The notes beneath the pieces were generated by a model. It had not been told where the DNA came from, searched no databases, and saw nothing but the letters and a program-made list of their open reading frames with translations. A DNA stretch of 64,000 nucleotides from an uncultured Paracoccaceae bacterium (GTDB lineage Bacteria; Pseudomonadota; Alphaproteobacteria; Rhodobacterales; Rhodobacteraceae), in assembly GCA_947498645.1 (NCBI GenBank), contig CANMKS010000001.1, forward strand, positions 2,952,032 through 3,016,031, written 5' to 3'. A program made the position numbers and the translations under genes. Positions 7,192 to 18,700 of this stretch are shown here, one piece after another (position 1 is the stretch's first letter; each line of letters begins with the position of its first letter).

Positions 7192-10050
7192 CTACTCAGC
7201 AGCGACCGATTTCGCCGCAAGCATCTCTTTCAGATAACGCCCGGTGTGGCTCTCGGCCACTTCCGCCACTTTCTCGGGCGTGCCTGTGGCCACGATCTTG
7301 CCACCGCCATCGCCGCCCTCAGGGCCGATATCAATGATGTGATCGGCGGTTTTGACAACATCCAGATTATGCTCGATCACAATGACAGAGTTCCCCTGAT
7401 CTACCAATTCATGCAGCACTTCCAATAGCTTACGCACATCTTCGAAATGCAGACCCGTGGTTGGCTCATCAAGAATATACAGTGTGCGCCCGGTTGAGCG
7501 TCTGGACAATTCCTTGGACAGTTTCACCCGCTGGGCTTCGCCGCCCGACAGCGTTGTCGCCTGCTGGCCCACCTTGATATAACCAAGGCCCACCCGCATC
7601 AGCGCATCCATCTTTTCGCGGATCGAGGGCACAGCGGTAAAGAACGTCTGCGCATCCTCGACAGTCATATCAAGCACATCGGCAATGCTCTTGCCCTTGA
7701 ATTTGATCTCAAGCGTTTCGCGGTTATAGCGCGCACCCTTGCAGGTCTCGCAGGTCACATAGACGTCTGGCAGAAAGTGCATCTCGATCTTGATGACACC
7801 GTCACCCTGACAGGCCTCACAGCGGCCGCCCTTGACGTTGAAACTGAAGCGGCCCGGCTTGTAGCCGCGCGCCTTCGCCTCTGGCATGCCGGCGAACCAT
7901 TCACGGATCGGGGTAAAGGCCCCGGTATAGGTCGCAGGGTTGGACCGGGGCGTGCGTCCGATCGGGCGCTGGTCGATGTCGATCACCTTGTCCAGATGCT
8001 CAAACCCCTTGATGGTCTCACAAGGCCCCGGCGTCTGGCGCGCGCCATTCAATTTCATCGAGGCATTCTTGAACAATGTCTCAATCGTCAGCGTGGATTT
8101 CCCGCCGCCCGATACGCCGGTGACACAGACGAACTGACCCAGTGGAAAGTCGGTGGTGACATTTTGCAGGTTGTTGCCCGTGGCCTTCACCACGGTCAGC
8201 TTCTTGCCTTTCCCTTTGCGGCGCTTTGCCGGCACGGCAATTTCTCTGGCGCCAATCAGATATTGACCGGTGACAGAGGCTTCATTGGCCATAATCTCTT
8301 GCGGGGTGCCTTTGGCCACGACCTCACCCCCGTGCACGCCAGCGCCGGGACCGATATCAAAGACATAATCGGCCTCGCGGATGGCCTCTTCATCGTGTTC
8401 AACAACGATCACGGTATTGCCCTGATCGCGCAGGTTCTTGAGCGTGGTCAGCAGGCGGTCATTGTCACGCTGGTGCAAACCAATGGACGGCTCATCCAGC
8501 ACGTAAAGCACCCCCTGCAAGCCCGATCCGATCTGGCTTGCCAGCCGAATACGCTGGCTCTCGCCGCCTGACAGCGTGCCGGAGTTGCGCGAGAGCGTCA
8601 GATATTCAAGGCCCACGTTATTGAGGAACCCAAGCCGTTCACGGATTTCCTTTAGAATCGCAACCGCAATCTCATTCTTCTGCTTGCTCAGCGCCTCAGG
8701 AACATCTTTGCACCAATCATAGGCTTCCTTGATCGACATCTGCACAACCTGCCCCACATGCAGACCTCCAATCTTCACTGCCAGCGCTTCCTCGCGCAGA
8801 CGATAGCCGCCACAGGTGCCGCAATTGCGGTTGTTCTGGTAGTTCTCGAATTCTTCACGAATCCAATTGCTGTCGGTTTCGCGATAGCGGCGTTCCATGT
8901 TCGGGATCACACCCTCAAAGGCGCGTTCGACCTGATAGACCCGGCCGCCTTCATCATAGCGGAACTTGATCTCCTCCGTGCCAGAGCCACGCAGGAACAC
9001 CTGCTGTACCTTCGGATCAAGATCCTTCCAGCGGGCATTCTTGTTGAAGCCATAGTGCTTGGCGATGGCTTCAATGGTTTGCAGAAAATACGGGCTCTTA
9101 CCCTTGCGCCAGGGCGCCAAGGCACCATCTGCGATTTTCAGTGTCACATCGGGGACGACCAGTTGTTCGTCAAAGAACAGCTCAACGCCCAGGCCGTCAC
9201 AGGACGGGCAAGCACCAAAAGGCGCGTTGAAGGAAAACAGGCGCGGCTCGATCTCGGGGATCGTGAAACCAGACACGGGGCAGGCGAAATTTTCGGAAAA
9301 CGTCAGGCGCTCTGGGTCGCCCTCTTTTGGGGCAGTCTCCAATATCGCGATCCCGTCAGCCAGATCGAGGGCGGTACGGAAACTGTCGGCCAATCGGGTC
9401 TCCAGCCCTTCGCGCACCACGATACGGTCCACAACCACATCAATGTCATGGCGAAACTTCTTGTCCAGCGTCGGCGGCTCGTCCAATTCGTAGAATTCAC
9501 CGTCAACCTTGACTCGCTGAAAACCCTGCTTGCGGAGTTCCAGAAACTCCTTGCGGTACTCGCCCTTGCGGTCGCGAATGATCGGGGCCAGCAGATAGCC
9601 GCGCGTGCCCTCCTCCAGCGCCATGACACGGTCGACCATGTCCTGCACTTGCTGCGCTTCAATCGGCAGGCCGGTGGTCGGGCTGAACGGTGTGCCCGCA
9701 CGGGCGAACAGCAGACGCAGATAATCGTAAATCTCGGTGATCGTGCCCACAGTCGATCGCGGGTTCTTGGAGGTCGTTTTCTGCTCAATCGAAATCGCGG
9801 GCGACAGGCCGGAAATGTGATCCACATCCGGCTTTTCCATCATATCAAGGAACTGGCGGGCATAGGCGGACAGCGATTCCACGTAGCGGCGCTGCCCTTC
9901 GGCATAGATCGTATCAAAGGCCAGCGATGATTTCCCCGATCCCGAAAGGCCGGTGATCACAACAAGCTGATCGCGCGGAATATCAACATCTATATTCTTC
10001 AGATTATGCTCGCGCGCGCCGCGTACTTCGATGTTCTTCAGCTCTGCCAT
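7192..10050 (-). CDS. uvrA: excinuclease ABC subunit A
   Basis: UvrA is the DNA-damage recognition ATPase of nucleotide excision repair; it loads UvrB at lesions. The 952-residue protein has two ABC ATPase modules: Walker [15 protein letters not shown] near residue 31 and [14 protein letters not shown] near 640, with two LSGGE-type signatures ([26 protein letters not shown]). Zinc-finger cysteines are visible in ACPSCDGLG and in CEACQGDG...[10 protein letters not shown]. Its promoter carries a LexA box, so SOS induction is expected. It stands alone between convergent mmsB and the lpdA unit. Confidence 0.98.
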   Translation of the reverse strand: MAELKNIEVRGAREHNLKNIDVDIPRDQLVVITGLSGSGKSSLAFDTIYAEGQRRYVESLSAYARQFLDMMEKPDVDHISGLSPAISIEQKTTSKNPRSTVGTITEIYDYLRLLFARAGTPFSPTTGLPIEAQQVQDMVDRVMALEEGTRGYLLAPIIRDRKGEYRKEFLELRKQGFQRVKVDGEFYELDEPPTLDKKFRHDIDVVVDRIVVREGLETRLADSFRTALDLADGIAILETAPKEGDPERLTFSENFACPVSGFTIPEIEPRLFSFNAPFGACPSCDGLGVELFFDEQLVVPDVTLKIADGALAPWRKGKSPYFLQTIEAIAKHYGFNKNARWKDLDPKVQQVFLRGSGTEEIKFRYDEGGRVYQVERAFEGVIPNMERRYRETDSNWIREEFENYQNNRNCGTCGGYRLREEALAVKIGGLHVGQVVQMSIKEAYDWCKDVPEALSKQKNEIAVAILKEIRERLGFLNNVGLEYLTLSRNSGTLSGGESQRIRLASQIGSGLQGVLYVLDEPSIGLHQRDNDRLLTTLKNLRDQGNTVIVVEHDEEAIREADYVFDIGPGAGVHGGEVVAKGTPQEIMANEASVTGQYLIGAREIAVPAKRRKGKGKKLTVVKATGNNLQNVTTDFPLGQFVCVTGVSGGGKSTLTIETLFKNASMKLNGARQTPGPCETIKGFEHLDKVIDIDQRPIGRTPRSNPATYTGAFTPIREWFAGMPEAKARGYKPGRFSFNVKGGRCEACQGDGVIKIEMHFLPDVYVTCETCKGARYNRETLEIKFKGKSIADVLDMTVEDAQTFFTAVPSIREKMDALMRVGLGYIKVGQQATTLSGGEAQRVKLSKELSRRSTGRTLYILDEPTTGLHFEDVRKLLEVLHELVDQGNSVIVIEHNLDVVKTADHIIDIGPEGGDGGGKIVATGTPEKVAEVAESHTGRYLKEMLAAKSVAAE

Positions 10051-10114
10051 GACGGTCTCCTCAGAGGACAGCTATCAGATAGCGGCGCGATGCGAGAACG
10101 CCACCCCAATAACG

Positions 10115-10129
10115 GAACGTTTCGGGAAC
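10115..10129 (-). promoter_or_regulatory. LexA (SOS) box upstream of uvrA
   Basis: The sequence reads GAAC-N7-GAAC on the plus strand, that is GTTC-N7-GTTC toward uvrA, the direct-repeat LexA site of Alphaproteobacteria. It lies 65 bp before the uvrA start. On the minus strand TTGTAT and GTTATT flank it at 18 bp, a plausible -35/-10 pair with the box in the spacer. Confidence 0.85.
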
Positions 10130-10167
10130 ATATACAAATTAATATTCCGCTACCAGCCAAAAGCGAA

Positions 10168-10192
10168 CAGGCCCGCCAAGATGGCGGACCTG
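10168..10192 (-). terminator. terminator of lpdA
   Basis: A 10-bp stem with one G-U pair (10168-10177 with 10183-10192, 5-base loop), followed toward uvrA by TTCGCTTTT. A second, shorter hairpin (AGGTGGATT...AATCCACCT, 10204-10223) directly follows the lpdA stop codon. Confidence 0.65.
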
Positions 10193-10223
10193 TGCAAACA
10201 GTAAGGTGGATTTCAATCCACCT

Positions 10224-11618
10224 CTACATATGGATCACACGGTCATATGCATCGAGGACACTCTCATGCATCATCTCTGACAAGGTTGGATGCGGGAAGA
10301 CCGTGTTCATCAAATCCTCTTCCGTTGTCTCCAACTGGCGACCCACAACATAGCCTTGAATCAACTCCGTCACCTCGGCACCCACCATATGCGCACCCAG
10401 CAATTCGCCCGTCTTGGCGTCGAATACCGTCTTGATCATGCCCTCAGGCTCGCCCAATGCAATCGCCTTGCCGTTGCCGATAAAGGGGAAACGGCCAACT
10501 TTGATGTCGTAGCCCAGCTCCTTGGCTTTCGCCTCGGAATAGCCGACCGATGCCACCTGCGGATGGCAATAGGTGCAGCCTGCAATGCTTTCTGGCTTGA
10601 CCGGGTGGGCGTGTTTGCCTGCGATCAGATCGGCCACCATAACACCTTCATGGCTGGCCTTATGGGCCAACCACGGCGCACCGGCGATATCGCCAATGGC
10701 ATAAAGGCCTTCAACACCCGTGCGGCAGAATTCATCGGTTACAACATGGGTGCGATCAACCTTCACGCCCAGTTCCTCAAGGCCCAGACCTTCGACGTTG
10801 CCGACAATGCCAACGGCCGAGATAACGGTGTCAAAATCCATCTTCTCGACCTTGCCACCCGCCTCAATATGCGCGGTGACCTTGCCCTTGCCGCGATCCA
10901 ACTGCTTGACCATGGATTTCTCCATGATCTTCATGCCCTGTTTCACAAACTGCTTCTTGGCAAAGGCTGAAATCTCGGCATCCTCAACCGGCAACACACG
11001 GTCCATCACCTCAACCACTGTCGTATCGGCGCCCAGCGTATTGTAGAAGCTCGCAAACTCGATCCCGATGGCACCGGACCCAATCACCAACAGCTTTTTG
11101 GGCATCTTCTTGGGCTCAAGCGCGTGCTTGTAGGTCCAGACCAGATCGCCATCCGCCTCCAGCCCCGGCAATTCGCGGGCGCGGGCGCCAGTGGCCAGCA
11201 CGATATTCTTGGCCGTCAGCGCCTCTGCGCCCTTCTCGCCTTTGACAGAGACCTTGCCCTTGGCTGGGATCGTGGCCTCACCCATGAAAACCGTGACCTT
11301 GTTCTTCTTCATCAGGTGCCCGATGCCACCCGACAATTGACCCGCAACAGCGCGGCTGCGTTTGACCACCGCGCCCAGATCATAGTCTACGCCCGTCGCC
11401 TTGAGGCCGAATTCCTTGGCCCGTTGCATCAGATGGAATACTTCGGATGACCGCAGCATTGCCTTGGTCGGGATACATCCCCAGTTCAGGCAAATGCCGC
11501 CCAGATGCTCGCGCTCCACAATGGCGACTTTCATCCCCAGCTGCGCGCCACGGATCGCGGCCACATAGCCGCCCGGTCCGGCACCAATTACAATCAGGTC
11601 AAAGTTCTGCGCTGCCAT
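10224..11618 (-). CDS. lpdA: dihydrolipoyl dehydrogenase
   Basis: This 464-residue FAD flavoprotein is the E3 component of 2-oxoacid dehydrogenase complexes and re-oxidises dihydrolipoamide with NAD+. The N-terminal FAD motif is VIGAGPGGYVAAIRGAQLG, the redox disulfide is GGICLNWGCIPTKA (Cys pair CxxxxC), the NAD motif is VIGSGAIGIEFASFYNTLG, and the C-terminal dimer interface carries HPTLSEMMHE with the catalytic His-Glu. The ATG at 11618 follows GGAGGG; a start 21 bases upstream is less likely. E1/E2 genes are not in the window. Confidence 0.96.
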   Translation of the reverse strand: MAAQNFDLIVIGAGPGGYVAAIRGAQLGMKVAIVEREHLGGICLNWGCIPTKAMLRSSEVFHLMQRAKEFGLKATGVDYDLGAVVKRSRAVAGQLSGGIGHLMKKNKVTVFMGEATIPAKGKVSVKGEKGAEALTAKNIVLATGARARELPGLEADGDLVWTYKHALEPKKMPKKLLVIGSGAIGIEFASFYNTLGADTTVVEVMDRVLPVEDAEISAFAKKQFVKQGMKIMEKSMVKQLDRGKGKVTAHIEAGGKVEKMDFDTVISAVGIVGNVEGLGLEELGVKVDRTHVVTDEFCRTGVEGLYAIGDIAGAPWLAHKASHEGVMVADLIAGKHAHPVKPESIAGCTYCHPQVASVGYSEAKAKELGYDIKVGRFPFIGNGKAIALGEPEGMIKTVFDAKTGELLGAHMVGAEVTELIQGYVVGRQLETTEEDLMNTVFPHPTLSEMMHESVLDAYDRVIHM

Positions 11619-11640
11619 CAGACGGCCCTCCAAATCCAAA

Positions 11641-11657
11641 TTTAGTTGAACACTAAA
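11641..11657. promoter_or_regulatory. inverted repeat upstream of lpdA
   Basis: TTTAGT-N5-ACTAAA is a perfect 6-bp inverted repeat centred ~30 bp before the lpdA start. It is either an operator or chance in an AT-rich promoter; no regulator gene adjoins it. Confidence 0.3.
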
Positions 11658-11720
11658 CTATTTTTGAAAAGACCTCTAGTGACCTCGGGGCATATCAGCT
11701 ACCCGATGGGCGCAAAGGGG

Positions 11721-12299
11721 CTATTCTGCGGCTTGCTGGGCCCGAATAGCCGCACCATAGCCACCTGCATCCAGAAAGGCCTGTTCGGCCGCAGTCGTCT
11801 TGCGACCCAAGACATCATTGCGATAGGGGAACCGGCCAAAGTCGCGGATGACAGCGCGATGCGCACAGGCATGGTCGCGGTTGCTATCGCCGTATTCAGG
11901 CATACGGGTGTGGATCAACCGGACGGCCCGATCCTGATCGCAAAGATTTTCGGCATGCATCAAAGGCAGATAGAAGAACTGCCGCGCAGGTTCATCAATC
12001 TTGAGATCCCAATTGCGATCAATCGCCATCTTTGCCGCCGCCCGCGCCAGCGCATCGGTCGAAAACGCATCGCAATTGTCGCGGAACATATTGCGGGGGA
12101 ATTGATCTGTCAGGATGATGTAAGCAAGGGTGCCGGATGGATAAGTCAGCCAAAGGCCCAATGCCCCTTCTGCGGCCAGTTTCCACGTGCTTTTGAATTT
12201 CTCTGAAATCCTGGCGTCAAACGCCGGGTCCGATTTATACCAATCCGCCGGCGAACATTCGTCCAGCCAGAACGCCAACACCTCGTCGGGGGTTACCAC
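11721..12299 (-). CDS. DUF924 family protein
   Basis: This 192-residue protein begins VTPDEVLAFWLDECSPADWYKSDPAFDARI and contains WLTYPSGTLAYIILTDQFPRNMFRD plus FFYLPLMHAENLCDQDRAV, the typical blocks of the DUF924 (YPO2259-like) family. The fold is an all-helical TPR-like domain; its biochemical function is not known. The GTG start at 12299 is preceded by AAGGAG. It is flanked by lpdA and an MFS gene on the same strand with modest gaps, so it is likely a separate transcript. Confidence 0.88.
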   Translation of the reverse strand: MVTPDEVLAFWLDECSPADWYKSDPAFDARISEKFKSTWKLAAEGALGLWLTYPSGTLAYIILTDQFPRNMFRDNCDAFSTDALARAAAKMAIDRNWDLKIDEPARQFFYLPLMHAENLCDQDRAVRLIHTRMPEYGDSNRDHACAHRAVIRDFGRFPYRNDVLGRKTTAAEQAFLDAGGYGAAIRAQQAAE

Positions 12300-12447
12300 G
12301 GCACCACTCCTTGATGGTTCATCAACCTGTTACAATTCGAAGCAGAGAACCCCTGCCCTGACAAGGGGTAAGTTTCGCAAATCATTCACCCTTTCTTTCG
12401 GTGTGACATCTTGAGTGACCTTGCGGCACTTATTGCGCCTGAACTGG

Positions 12448-13698
12448 CTATTCTTCGTCCTCTGCACCATCCAGATAAATCTCTTGCGCCAACTCAACGG
12501 CAACGGTCGAGGATGCAGCCGACACCGGCACATAGCTGCTTTGCTCGTCTTCCCAATCAGTGCTGGTGCGCTGCGTTGTGCGATACAAACCGTAAAAACC
12601 AACCCCAAACAACAAAGACGCCGTGAAAAGCCAGAACCCGTTCACCCCGATGACATCCATCATCACACCAACCGTCAAAGGCCCGGCAATCGCGCCAACC
12701 CCATTGATAAACAGCAGCCCGCCAGAGGCCGAGGCCATATCATCACGATCAAGCCGGTCATTGGCATAAGCCAGAAGCAGCGCATAAAGCGGGTTCGAGG
12801 TTCCGCCGACAATCGCGCCGCTGATGATGATAATATAAAGGCTGCCTGGCAGGAAAAACGCGAGCATTGATCCCGCTCCGCCAATCATGGCAACCCAAAC
12901 GATCAGGACGCGGCGGTCCATCCGGTCAGACAGCCACCCGATCGGGTATTGCAGGACAAGCGCCGACACATAGATCGCCGAGACAAAGAACGAAATCTCG
13001 CCCACCGTCAGCCCTGCCTGGCTGCCGTAAACGGCCGACATGCCAAACTGTGCCGAGAAGACACCGCCCAGCAAGAACATGCCGACACAAGCCAGCGGCG
13101 ACGCGGCAATCAGGTCTCTCATCTTCATCGGTTTGGTTGTCTCAAACGCGGGCATCGGGCGCGCGGAGAGCAACACCGGCGCAAACGCCAGCGAGACAAG
13201 GATCGACGGAATAATGAACAGCACATAACCCGACACATCACCCCGGCTGACGATCCACTGCGCAAAGACGATGCCCGCCATCTGCACGATCATGTAAAGC
13301 GACAGCGACTTGCCACGGTTTTCATTGCTGGAAGCATCGTTCAGCCAGCTTTCGGCGGTGATATAGACCCCACAGAAACAAAACCCGATGATGACGCGGC
13401 CAATGGCCCAGGCCCAGGGCTCGATCAAAACGGGGTAAGAGATCAACACCGCAGAAACAAGCGACCCCAGTGCCGCAAAGACCCGCACATGGCCAACCCG
13501 GCGGATCAGCTCTGGCGTGAACCGCGAACTGAACAAAAAGCCCAGAAAATAGGCGGACATGACGATGGAGAGCGACAGGGTGCTGAACCCTTCAATGCCA
13601 CCGCGCAGGCCAAGAAGTGTGCCCTGCAAGCCGTTGCCGACCATCAACAGGAACATGCCAAGAAACAGCGCCCACGAGCCTGTAAACACCTGAATCAT
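12448..13698 (-). CDS. MFS transporter
   Basis: This inner-membrane protein of 416 residues has about twelve hydrophobic segments from residue ~5 to ~385 and an acidic cytoplasmic tail (DGAEDEE at the end). It resembles the YcaD/UMF2 type of major facilitator. Typical features are NGLQGTLLGLRG in the first loop region, GRVIIGFCFCGVYITAESWL in helix 4-5 and YPIGWLSDRMDRR in the loop between helices 8 and 9. The substrate is unknown. The ATG at 13698 follows AGGGCAGG; an upstream GTG at 13713 is possible. Confidence 0.9.
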   Translation of the reverse strand: MIQVFTGSWALFLGMFLLMVGNGLQGTLLGLRGGIEGFSTLSLSIVMSAYFLGFLFSSRFTPELIRRVGHVRVFAALGSLVSAVLISYPVLIEPWAWAIGRVIIGFCFCGVYITAESWLNDASSNENRGKSLSLYMIVQMAGIVFAQWIVSRGDVSGYVLFIIPSILVSLAFAPVLLSARPMPAFETTKPMKMRDLIAASPLACVGMFLLGGVFSAQFGMSAVYGSQAGLTVGEISFFVSAIYVSALVLQYPIGWLSDRMDRRVLIVWVAMIGGAGSMLAFFLPGSLYIIIISGAIVGGTSNPLYALLLAYANDRLDRDDMASASGGLLFINGVGAIAGPLTVGVMMDVIGVNGFWLFTASLLFGVGFYGLYRTTQRTSTDWEDEQSSYVPVSAASSTVAVELAQEIYLDGAEDEE

Positions 13699-13792
13699 AG
13701 CCTGCCCTTTCACGGATAATATGAACCGCCTATGTCACGATTCGAATCCGACTACACCATGTTTCAGCGACCACTTCGCGTCTGTTTACGCC

Positions 13793-14845
13793 CTATCCAT
13801 GGGGCAGCAAAAGCGAGGCATCCCCATAAGAGAAAAAGCGGTACTCCTGGCCAATTGCATGGGCGTAAATGGCCTTGATCGTATCGACCCCCATCAGCGC
13901 CGACACCAGCATCATCAGGGTCGATTTCGGCAGATGAAAATTGGTCATCAACCCATCCGCCATCTGAAACCGGAACCCCGGCACAATGAAGATGTCCGTC
14001 GGCCCCGTCCAAGGTTGCATGACGCCACCCTCGGCTGCACTCTCAATCAACCGCAACGCCGTTGTGCCAACCGGAATGATGCGCCCGCCAGCGGCCTTGG
14101 TGGCGTTGATCTCGGCGGCGGCCTGTGCGGTAACCTCGCCCCATTCCGCGTGCATCTTGTGGTCCGTGACATCATCGACCTTGACCGGCAGGAATGTCCC
14201 GGCCCCTACATGCAACGTCACATGCGTGAACTGCACACCGCGCGCGCGCAAAGCCTCCAGCAAGGGTCCATCGAAATGCAATGACGCTGTAGGCGCAGCC
14301 ACCGCACCAGCATGATGCGCCCAATAGGTCTGGTAATCTTCCTTGTCGGCCTCGTCGGCCGGACGTTTTGCGGCAATGTAAGGTGGCAAAGGCATTGCAC
14401 CCACATCGGCCAATGCCGCATCAAAATCATCCCCTGTCAGGTTGAACCGCAATCGCCCCTGCCCATCTGCGCGGCCAGTCACTTCAGCGGACAGCACATC
14501 CGAGAATACGATCACTTCGCCATCGCGCACCTTCTTCAAGGGCTTGATCAGCGCAGTCCATGTGCCATCCGCCTGCGGTTCCAGCAGTGTCACATCCATG
14601 CGCGCGCTGGTTTTACCTGCGCCACCAGATCGGTGTCTGGCCCCGGTCAGCCGCGCTGGGATCACCTTTGTGTCATTCAGGATCAGGCGATCGCCCGGTT
14701 GCAGAATATCCGGCAACTCATGCACGATCCGATCCGCAATCTGATCGGCCTGCGCCAGCAACAGCCGCGCCGAAGAGCGCGGGCGCGCAGGGCGCGTCGC
14801 AATCAGATGCTCGGGCAGGTCAAAATCAAAGGTACTCAGCTTCAT
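13793..14845 (-). CDS. queA: tRNA preQ1(34) S-adenosylmethionine ribosyltransferase-isomerase
   Basis: QueA transfers and isomerises the ribosyl moiety of SAM onto preQ1 at tRNA position 34 to give epoxyqueuosine. The 350-residue protein has the family blocks [19 protein letters not shown] at the N-terminus, [29 protein letters not shown] and the C-terminal [18 protein letters not shown]. It ends ~80 bp before the MFS gene start and its start overlaps the stop of the upstream AsmA-like gene by four bases. The tgt gene often found next to queA is absent from the window. Confidence 0.97.
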   Translation of the reverse strand: MKLSTFDFDLPEHLIATRPARPRSSARLLLAQADQIADRIVHELPDILQPGDRLILNDTKVIPARLTGARHRSGGAGKTSARMDVTLLEPQADGTWTALIKPLKKVRDGEVIVFSDVLSAEVTGRADGQGRLRFNLTGDDFDAALADVGAMPLPPYIAAKRPADEADKEDYQTYWAHHAGAVAAPTASLHFDGPLLEALRARGVQFTHVTLHVGAGTFLPVKVDDVTDHKMHAEWGEVTAQAAAEINATKAAGGRIIPVGTTALRLIESAAEGGVMQPWTGPTDIFIVPGFRFQMADGLMTNFHLPKSTLMMLVSALMGVDTIKAIYAHAIGQEYRFFSYGDASLLLPHG

Positions 14846-17800
14846 TGCGACAGCTCTGGTGCCGGTCTGCGAAAGATTTCGCGGAACATCCCCGGCGTCA
14901 GGATCGACAGCGGGTTCACCGCAACGCGCGGCGCATCCGAGGTGCCGCCAATGGTGAAGTTGAACCCGATCAGCCCCTCGCCGCGACGGGTCAGAAAAGA
15001 CCCGATGCTGTTGACAAAATAAAATGGTGACACGACGCCCTGCAGATCAATCTGTTTGTTGGCGAGCGTGTAAATCCCGTCGACCGAAATGCCAAGCCCC
15101 GGCCCCACGGCACTGGCCTCGGAGACAATCACTTGCTGCGGGGTCAGGCGGAAACGCGCATCAACCTCATCAAAAACAAGGCCCTGACCATCCAGTTGCT
15201 GCAACAGCCCAACGCCGCTGATCGCGTTGAGAAGGGCCGCCATCGCTGGCGCGTCAGTCACGCGGATATCGCGAATACCCAGAAAACCATCAAAGGTTCC
15301 GGCCGCGACAGCGGGCAAAAGGGTCAGGTCCAGGGCCCCGCCGCGGGCATTCCGCGTCAGCCCCGCCGCGCGCAACACCGCCCCCGCATCATCACTGCGC
15401 AACCGCACGGCAGAGCGCCCATCGCGCGGTGCCACGGCCCCGCGCACCGGCGCTGCGCCATTCAGCTGACCACTGAACTCGCCCCGAAAGCCGCCTTGCC
15501 CGCGAAAATCACCCCTGAAATCCGTCAGGGCAATGCCTTCGCTGATCTGCAACCGATCCAGCGCGATTGTTACCGGCCCACTTTCGCCCTGCCCGGCCCC
15601 AAATCGTGCGCCGCGCAAATCAAGCGTCCCACCGCCAATGGTGACACCGACCGGCAGGCCCGCCCCGCGTCCCGAAAGCGTGATTGCCGCGTTCAGCCAG
15701 TTATCCAAACGGACACGCGAAAAGACAGCACTCTCGAGCTGACCACTGTCATCAAGGTTGATCTGTCCAGAGGCCTCAAGCCCGCCGCCCGCGATCTCCA
15801 GCGTGCCAATCGACGGGACTGGCCCCAACGCACCGGCAACCAAAAGACGGCCAGAGGCATCAGGCGGTTTTGACCAGCCAACGGCGGGTATGCCCACGCT
15901 CATGCCAACCAGATCAGAGCTGAGACTGAATTGAGGCGCCAGCGCGGGTAAAAGATCAATCTGCAACGCACCACGGCCCCGCCCACCAACGGTGCCGGGG
16001 GGCAACGCTATGCCAAACTCATCCAGAAAATCCTGCGACAGGCTCACATCTGCCTCTACCCGGCTGCCGGGCCTTTGCGGATCGCCGAACCGCTGTTCCC
16101 ATGCGCCATTGGCAGAGACCGCGCCGACGCGCACCGGGCCGGACACGCGCACGCCTTCACGTGTTGCCGTCACATCCAGCCGGGGCGCAATGAATTGCCT
16201 GTCAGGCAACAGCGTGGCACTGCGCACCCCAACCAACACAGAGGCGATATCAACTGCGATGTCGTCAACTGCCGGGCGCGGCTCCAGCGGCCAGATGATC
16301 TGCCCGTCGGTCAGCGCCCGCCCTTCGGCAAGGCTGACAGGCAGGTTCGCCTTGTCGAGGAATGCGAAGGGCGGTTGGTTGAGCACCGACAAAGACGCGG
16401 TGATCGATCCATCCACCTGAAGGTCCAGAACAGCGGGGGACGGGCGCTGGCGCAGGTCCACAACCGTGAAATGCGATCCCGCCATTTGCAGCGGTCCCCC
16501 CTCTGGGGCCAGTACCGTGCCAGCGTCAATGCTGGCCACAAACTGATGGTCCGCAATGCTGGCCACACCTTTTGCGCCCCTGAACGGGGGCACATGGCGC
16601 AGGAATTTGATCGTTGTGTCGTCAAATTCAAACCCGAAGGCGGTGCGGACCTCTTGTTCGGGCGCGGCCCGGACCCCAGTGTAAAGATTGAACAAACGTC
16701 CTTCGCTGACATTGGCCGAAAACCACTGGCGCGTGCTTGGTTTCATGGTGAGCGGCCAGAAGTCCAACAAGCGCTCCGGCGCGATCTGGTCGATTTCCGC
16801 GTCAACCGCAACGCGCCAGCCCGCATCCGTCGCCGCCGCCTCGCCTTTGGCTATCATGCGGGTGTCGCCGTCGATGATGACGGCCTGTCCTACCTCTACC
16901 GCAAAAGGGTCAAAGCGAAAGCGCAGGTCAACAGCGGCCTGCGGCACTTGCGGGGCTACGTCAAAGAAACCGGGCGGATTAATGGCAACGTCACGGAATT
17001 GAAACTGCGCCAGCAGGGCGCGCGGCAGACCTGCACGGAATTCGCGCAAATAGGCATCACCATCGGCAGCAAGGCTGCCCCATTCCGTCTCTAGGCTGAT
17101 CTCGCTAAAGGAAATACGGTCGCGCACCGGATCATAGCTGAAATAGGCGCGGGCGGCATCAAAGGCGACAGGCCGGGTGGCGGGATTGGGTTGCAAAACA
17201 CCCTGCCCGATATCAAGCGATGCATTCAACGGGCCAAGCGCGCCCTCTTCATCCAGTTCTGTGCGCAAAGAGGCCGAAATCGGCGCATCCACATCGCGCA
17301 ACCAACTCAGCGCGGGGGATTGCGCCGCAATATCGCTGGCCACGGCATCGGTCAGGTTCATCCCGATCTGTGCCGCGCGGCTGCCACGCGGGCTGAGATA
17401 GGACAGGTTCACATTCGTCACCCCCGCCCGCCCCGACAAAACCGAAAAGTTCCCCCGCAATGAGGTCTGTGCATTGCGCAGATCAAGTGCGACCGTGCCG
17501 CCATCCACGATCCAGCTGCGGCCTGCGCGGGCATCATCAAAGTTGACGACCATCCCGTCGGCGCGCACGACCTCAAGCGCCTCCAATGCGGGGCGCTCGA
17601 ACATCTGATCAAACTGGTCCAGCAATTCCGGCAAGCTGCGGGCACTGCCCAGATCAGACCCGCCGGTGGTCAGCGCAAATGATACGTCCCCCAGCGCGCT
17701 GCGCCGCAGGTTCACCTGTGCCCCGATCAGGCGCACCTCTTGCATCAGCACCTCTTGCCGCAGGATCAACCCGCGTGGTGACATCAGCCCTTCAACAACA

Positions 17801-18144
17801 GGCACGCGGGTCAGGGTCAGCCCGCCCTGATCCACCAAACGCGTATCCACAAGGCGCACCGTGGGATGTAGATCGCGGCCAATGCGCAAGGTGATCGCGC
17901 CAAAATCAAGCGTCGCCCCCTCCAGCAAATCACCGGCGCGAGCCTCGATCCGTTCGGTGATCCAACTGGGGGCTGTGATCTCGCGATCAATGATCATCAC
18001 CGCAGCGGCCGCCAGAAAAACCAGCGGCAGCAAACACACCACAAAACCCGCGCGCAGCCAGAACAGCCACTTTGGCATTGCTTTTGCCCGCTTGCGCTTG
18101 GGGTTCGGTTTTTCCGGCTTTTCGGATTCGCTGTCTTCGGTCAT
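14842..18144 (-). CDS. AsmA/YhdP-like envelope protein (DUF3971 type)
   Basis: This 1100-residue protein has a charged, Lys/Arg-rich cytoplasmic N-terminus ([15 protein letters not shown]), a single transmembrane helix at about 28-52, and a long beta-rich periplasmic remainder. The C-terminal AsmA-like region includes GVLQQ-type [30 protein letters not shown] and [31 protein letters not shown]. Such proteins form groove-like bridges that carry phospholipids to the outer membrane in E. coli (YhdP, TamB relatives); the same role is inferred here. Its stop overlaps queA. Confidence 0.85.
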   Translation of the reverse strand: MTEDSESEKPEKPNPKRKRAKAMPKWLFWLRAGFVVCLLPLVFLAAAAVMIIDREITAPSWITERIEARAGDLLEGATLDFGAITLRIGRDLHPTVRLVDTRLVDQGGLTLTRVPVVEGLMSPRGLILRQEVLMQEVRLIGAQVNLRRSALGDVSFALTTGGSDLGSARSLPELLDQFDQMFERPALEALEVVRADGMVVNFDDARAGRSWIVDGGTVALDLRNAQTSLRGNFSVLSGRAGVTNVNLSYLSPRGSRAAQIGMNLTDAVASDIAAQSPALSWLRDVDAPISASLRTELDEEGALGPLNASLDIGQGVLQPNPATRPVAFDAARAYFSYDPVRDRISFSEISLETEWGSLAADGDAYLREFRAGLPRALLAQFQFRDVAINPPGFFDVAPQVPQAAVDLRFRFDPFAVEVGQAVIIDGDTRMIAKGEAAATDAGWRVAVDAEIDQIAPERLLDFWPLTMKPSTRQWFSANVSEGRLFNLYTGVRAAPEQEVRTAFGFEFDDTTIKFLRHVPPFRGAKGVASIADHQFVASIDAGTVLAPEGGPLQMAGSHFTVVDLRQRPSPAVLDLQVDGSITASLSVLNQPPFAFLDKANLPVSLAEGRALTDGQIIWPLEPRPAVDDIAVDIASVLVGVRSATLLPDRQFIAPRLDVTATREGVRVSGPVRVGAVSANGAWEQRFGDPQRPGSRVEADVSLSQDFLDEFGIALPPGTVGGRGRGALQIDLLPALAPQFSLSSDLVGMSVGIPAVGWSKPPDASGRLLVAGALGPVPSIGTLEIAGGGLEASGQINLDDSGQLESAVFSRVRLDNWLNAAITLSGRGAGLPVGVTIGGGTLDLRGARFGAGQGESGPVTIALDRLQISEGIALTDFRGDFRGQGGFRGEFSGQLNGAAPVRGAVAPRDGRSAVRLRSDDAGAVLRAAGLTRNARGGALDLTLLPAVAAGTFDGFLGIRDIRVTDAPAMAALLNAISGVGLLQQLDGQGLVFDEVDARFRLTPQQVIVSEASAVGPGLGISVDGIYTLANKQIDLQGVVSPFYFVNSIGSFLTRRGEGLIGFNFTIGGTSDAPRVAVNPLSILTPGMFREIFRRPAPELSQ

Positions 18145-18232
18145 CGGCTCTTCTGTTCAGGCCACCCCTTTATCTTTCACGGATCGGGGCTAAAACAAAA
18201 CCAAGAAACGCCACTAACCCAAGGACACCCTC

Positions 18233-18700
18233 ATGACCCAGCCCGCCGTCGGCGATCAAGCGCCTGCCATCAGCCTGCCCCGCGACGGGGGCGAGATCGT
18301 CAACCTGTCCGATTTTGCAGGCAAAAAGGTGGTTCTTTATTTCTACCCAAAGGATGACACCCCCGGCTGCACCAAAGAGGCCATCGGATTTACCGATGTG
18401 GTCGATGAATTTGCGGCGCTTGATACGGTGATCCTTGGTGTTTCCAAGGACAGCGTGAAAAAGCACGACAAATTCGTTGCCAAACACGATCTGAAAATCG
18501 CCCTTCTGTCGGATGAGGACGGTGACGTCTGCGAGCGTTACGGCACATGGGTCGAAAAAAACATGTATGGCAAGACATATATGGGGATTGAACGGGCGAC
18601 CTATCTGATCGGGGCTGACGGCAAGATCGTGCAGGTCTGGCGCAAGGTGCGCGTGCCCGGCCATGTCGATGCGGTGCTGGACGCGGTGCGTGCGGCGTGA
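18233..18700 (+). CDS. bcp: thioredoxin-dependent peroxiredoxin, BCP type
   Basis: This 155-residue peroxiredoxin reduces hydrogen peroxide and organic peroxides in the cytoplasm. The peroxidatic cysteine is Cys46 in YPKDDTPGCTKEAIGF. The E. coli-type resolving Cys five residues later is replaced by Ile (CTKEAI), so it is either a 1-Cys enzyme or uses Cys100 (DGDVCERYG). The start is an ATG after AAGGACACCCTC. The next gene overlaps its stop by GTGA, indicating an operon. Confidence 0.95.
   Translation: MTQPAVGDQAPAISLPRDGGEIVNLSDFAGKKVVLYFYPKDDTPGCTKEAIGFTDVVDEFAALDTVILGVSKDSVKKHDKFVAKHDLKIALLSDEDGDVCERYGTWVEKNMYGKTYMGIERATYLIGADGKIVQVWRKVRVPGHVDAVLDAVRAA

Noticed and set aside
7777-9930. 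Long plus-strand open frames across uvrA
   Set aside because: They are antisense shadows of uvrA, which matches its family over the full length.
13736-13762. TTCGAATC with a CCA nearby, like the 3' end of a tRNA
   Set aside because: The flanking bases cannot form a T stem and no acceptor or anticodon arm is present; GATTCGAATC is just a palindrome.
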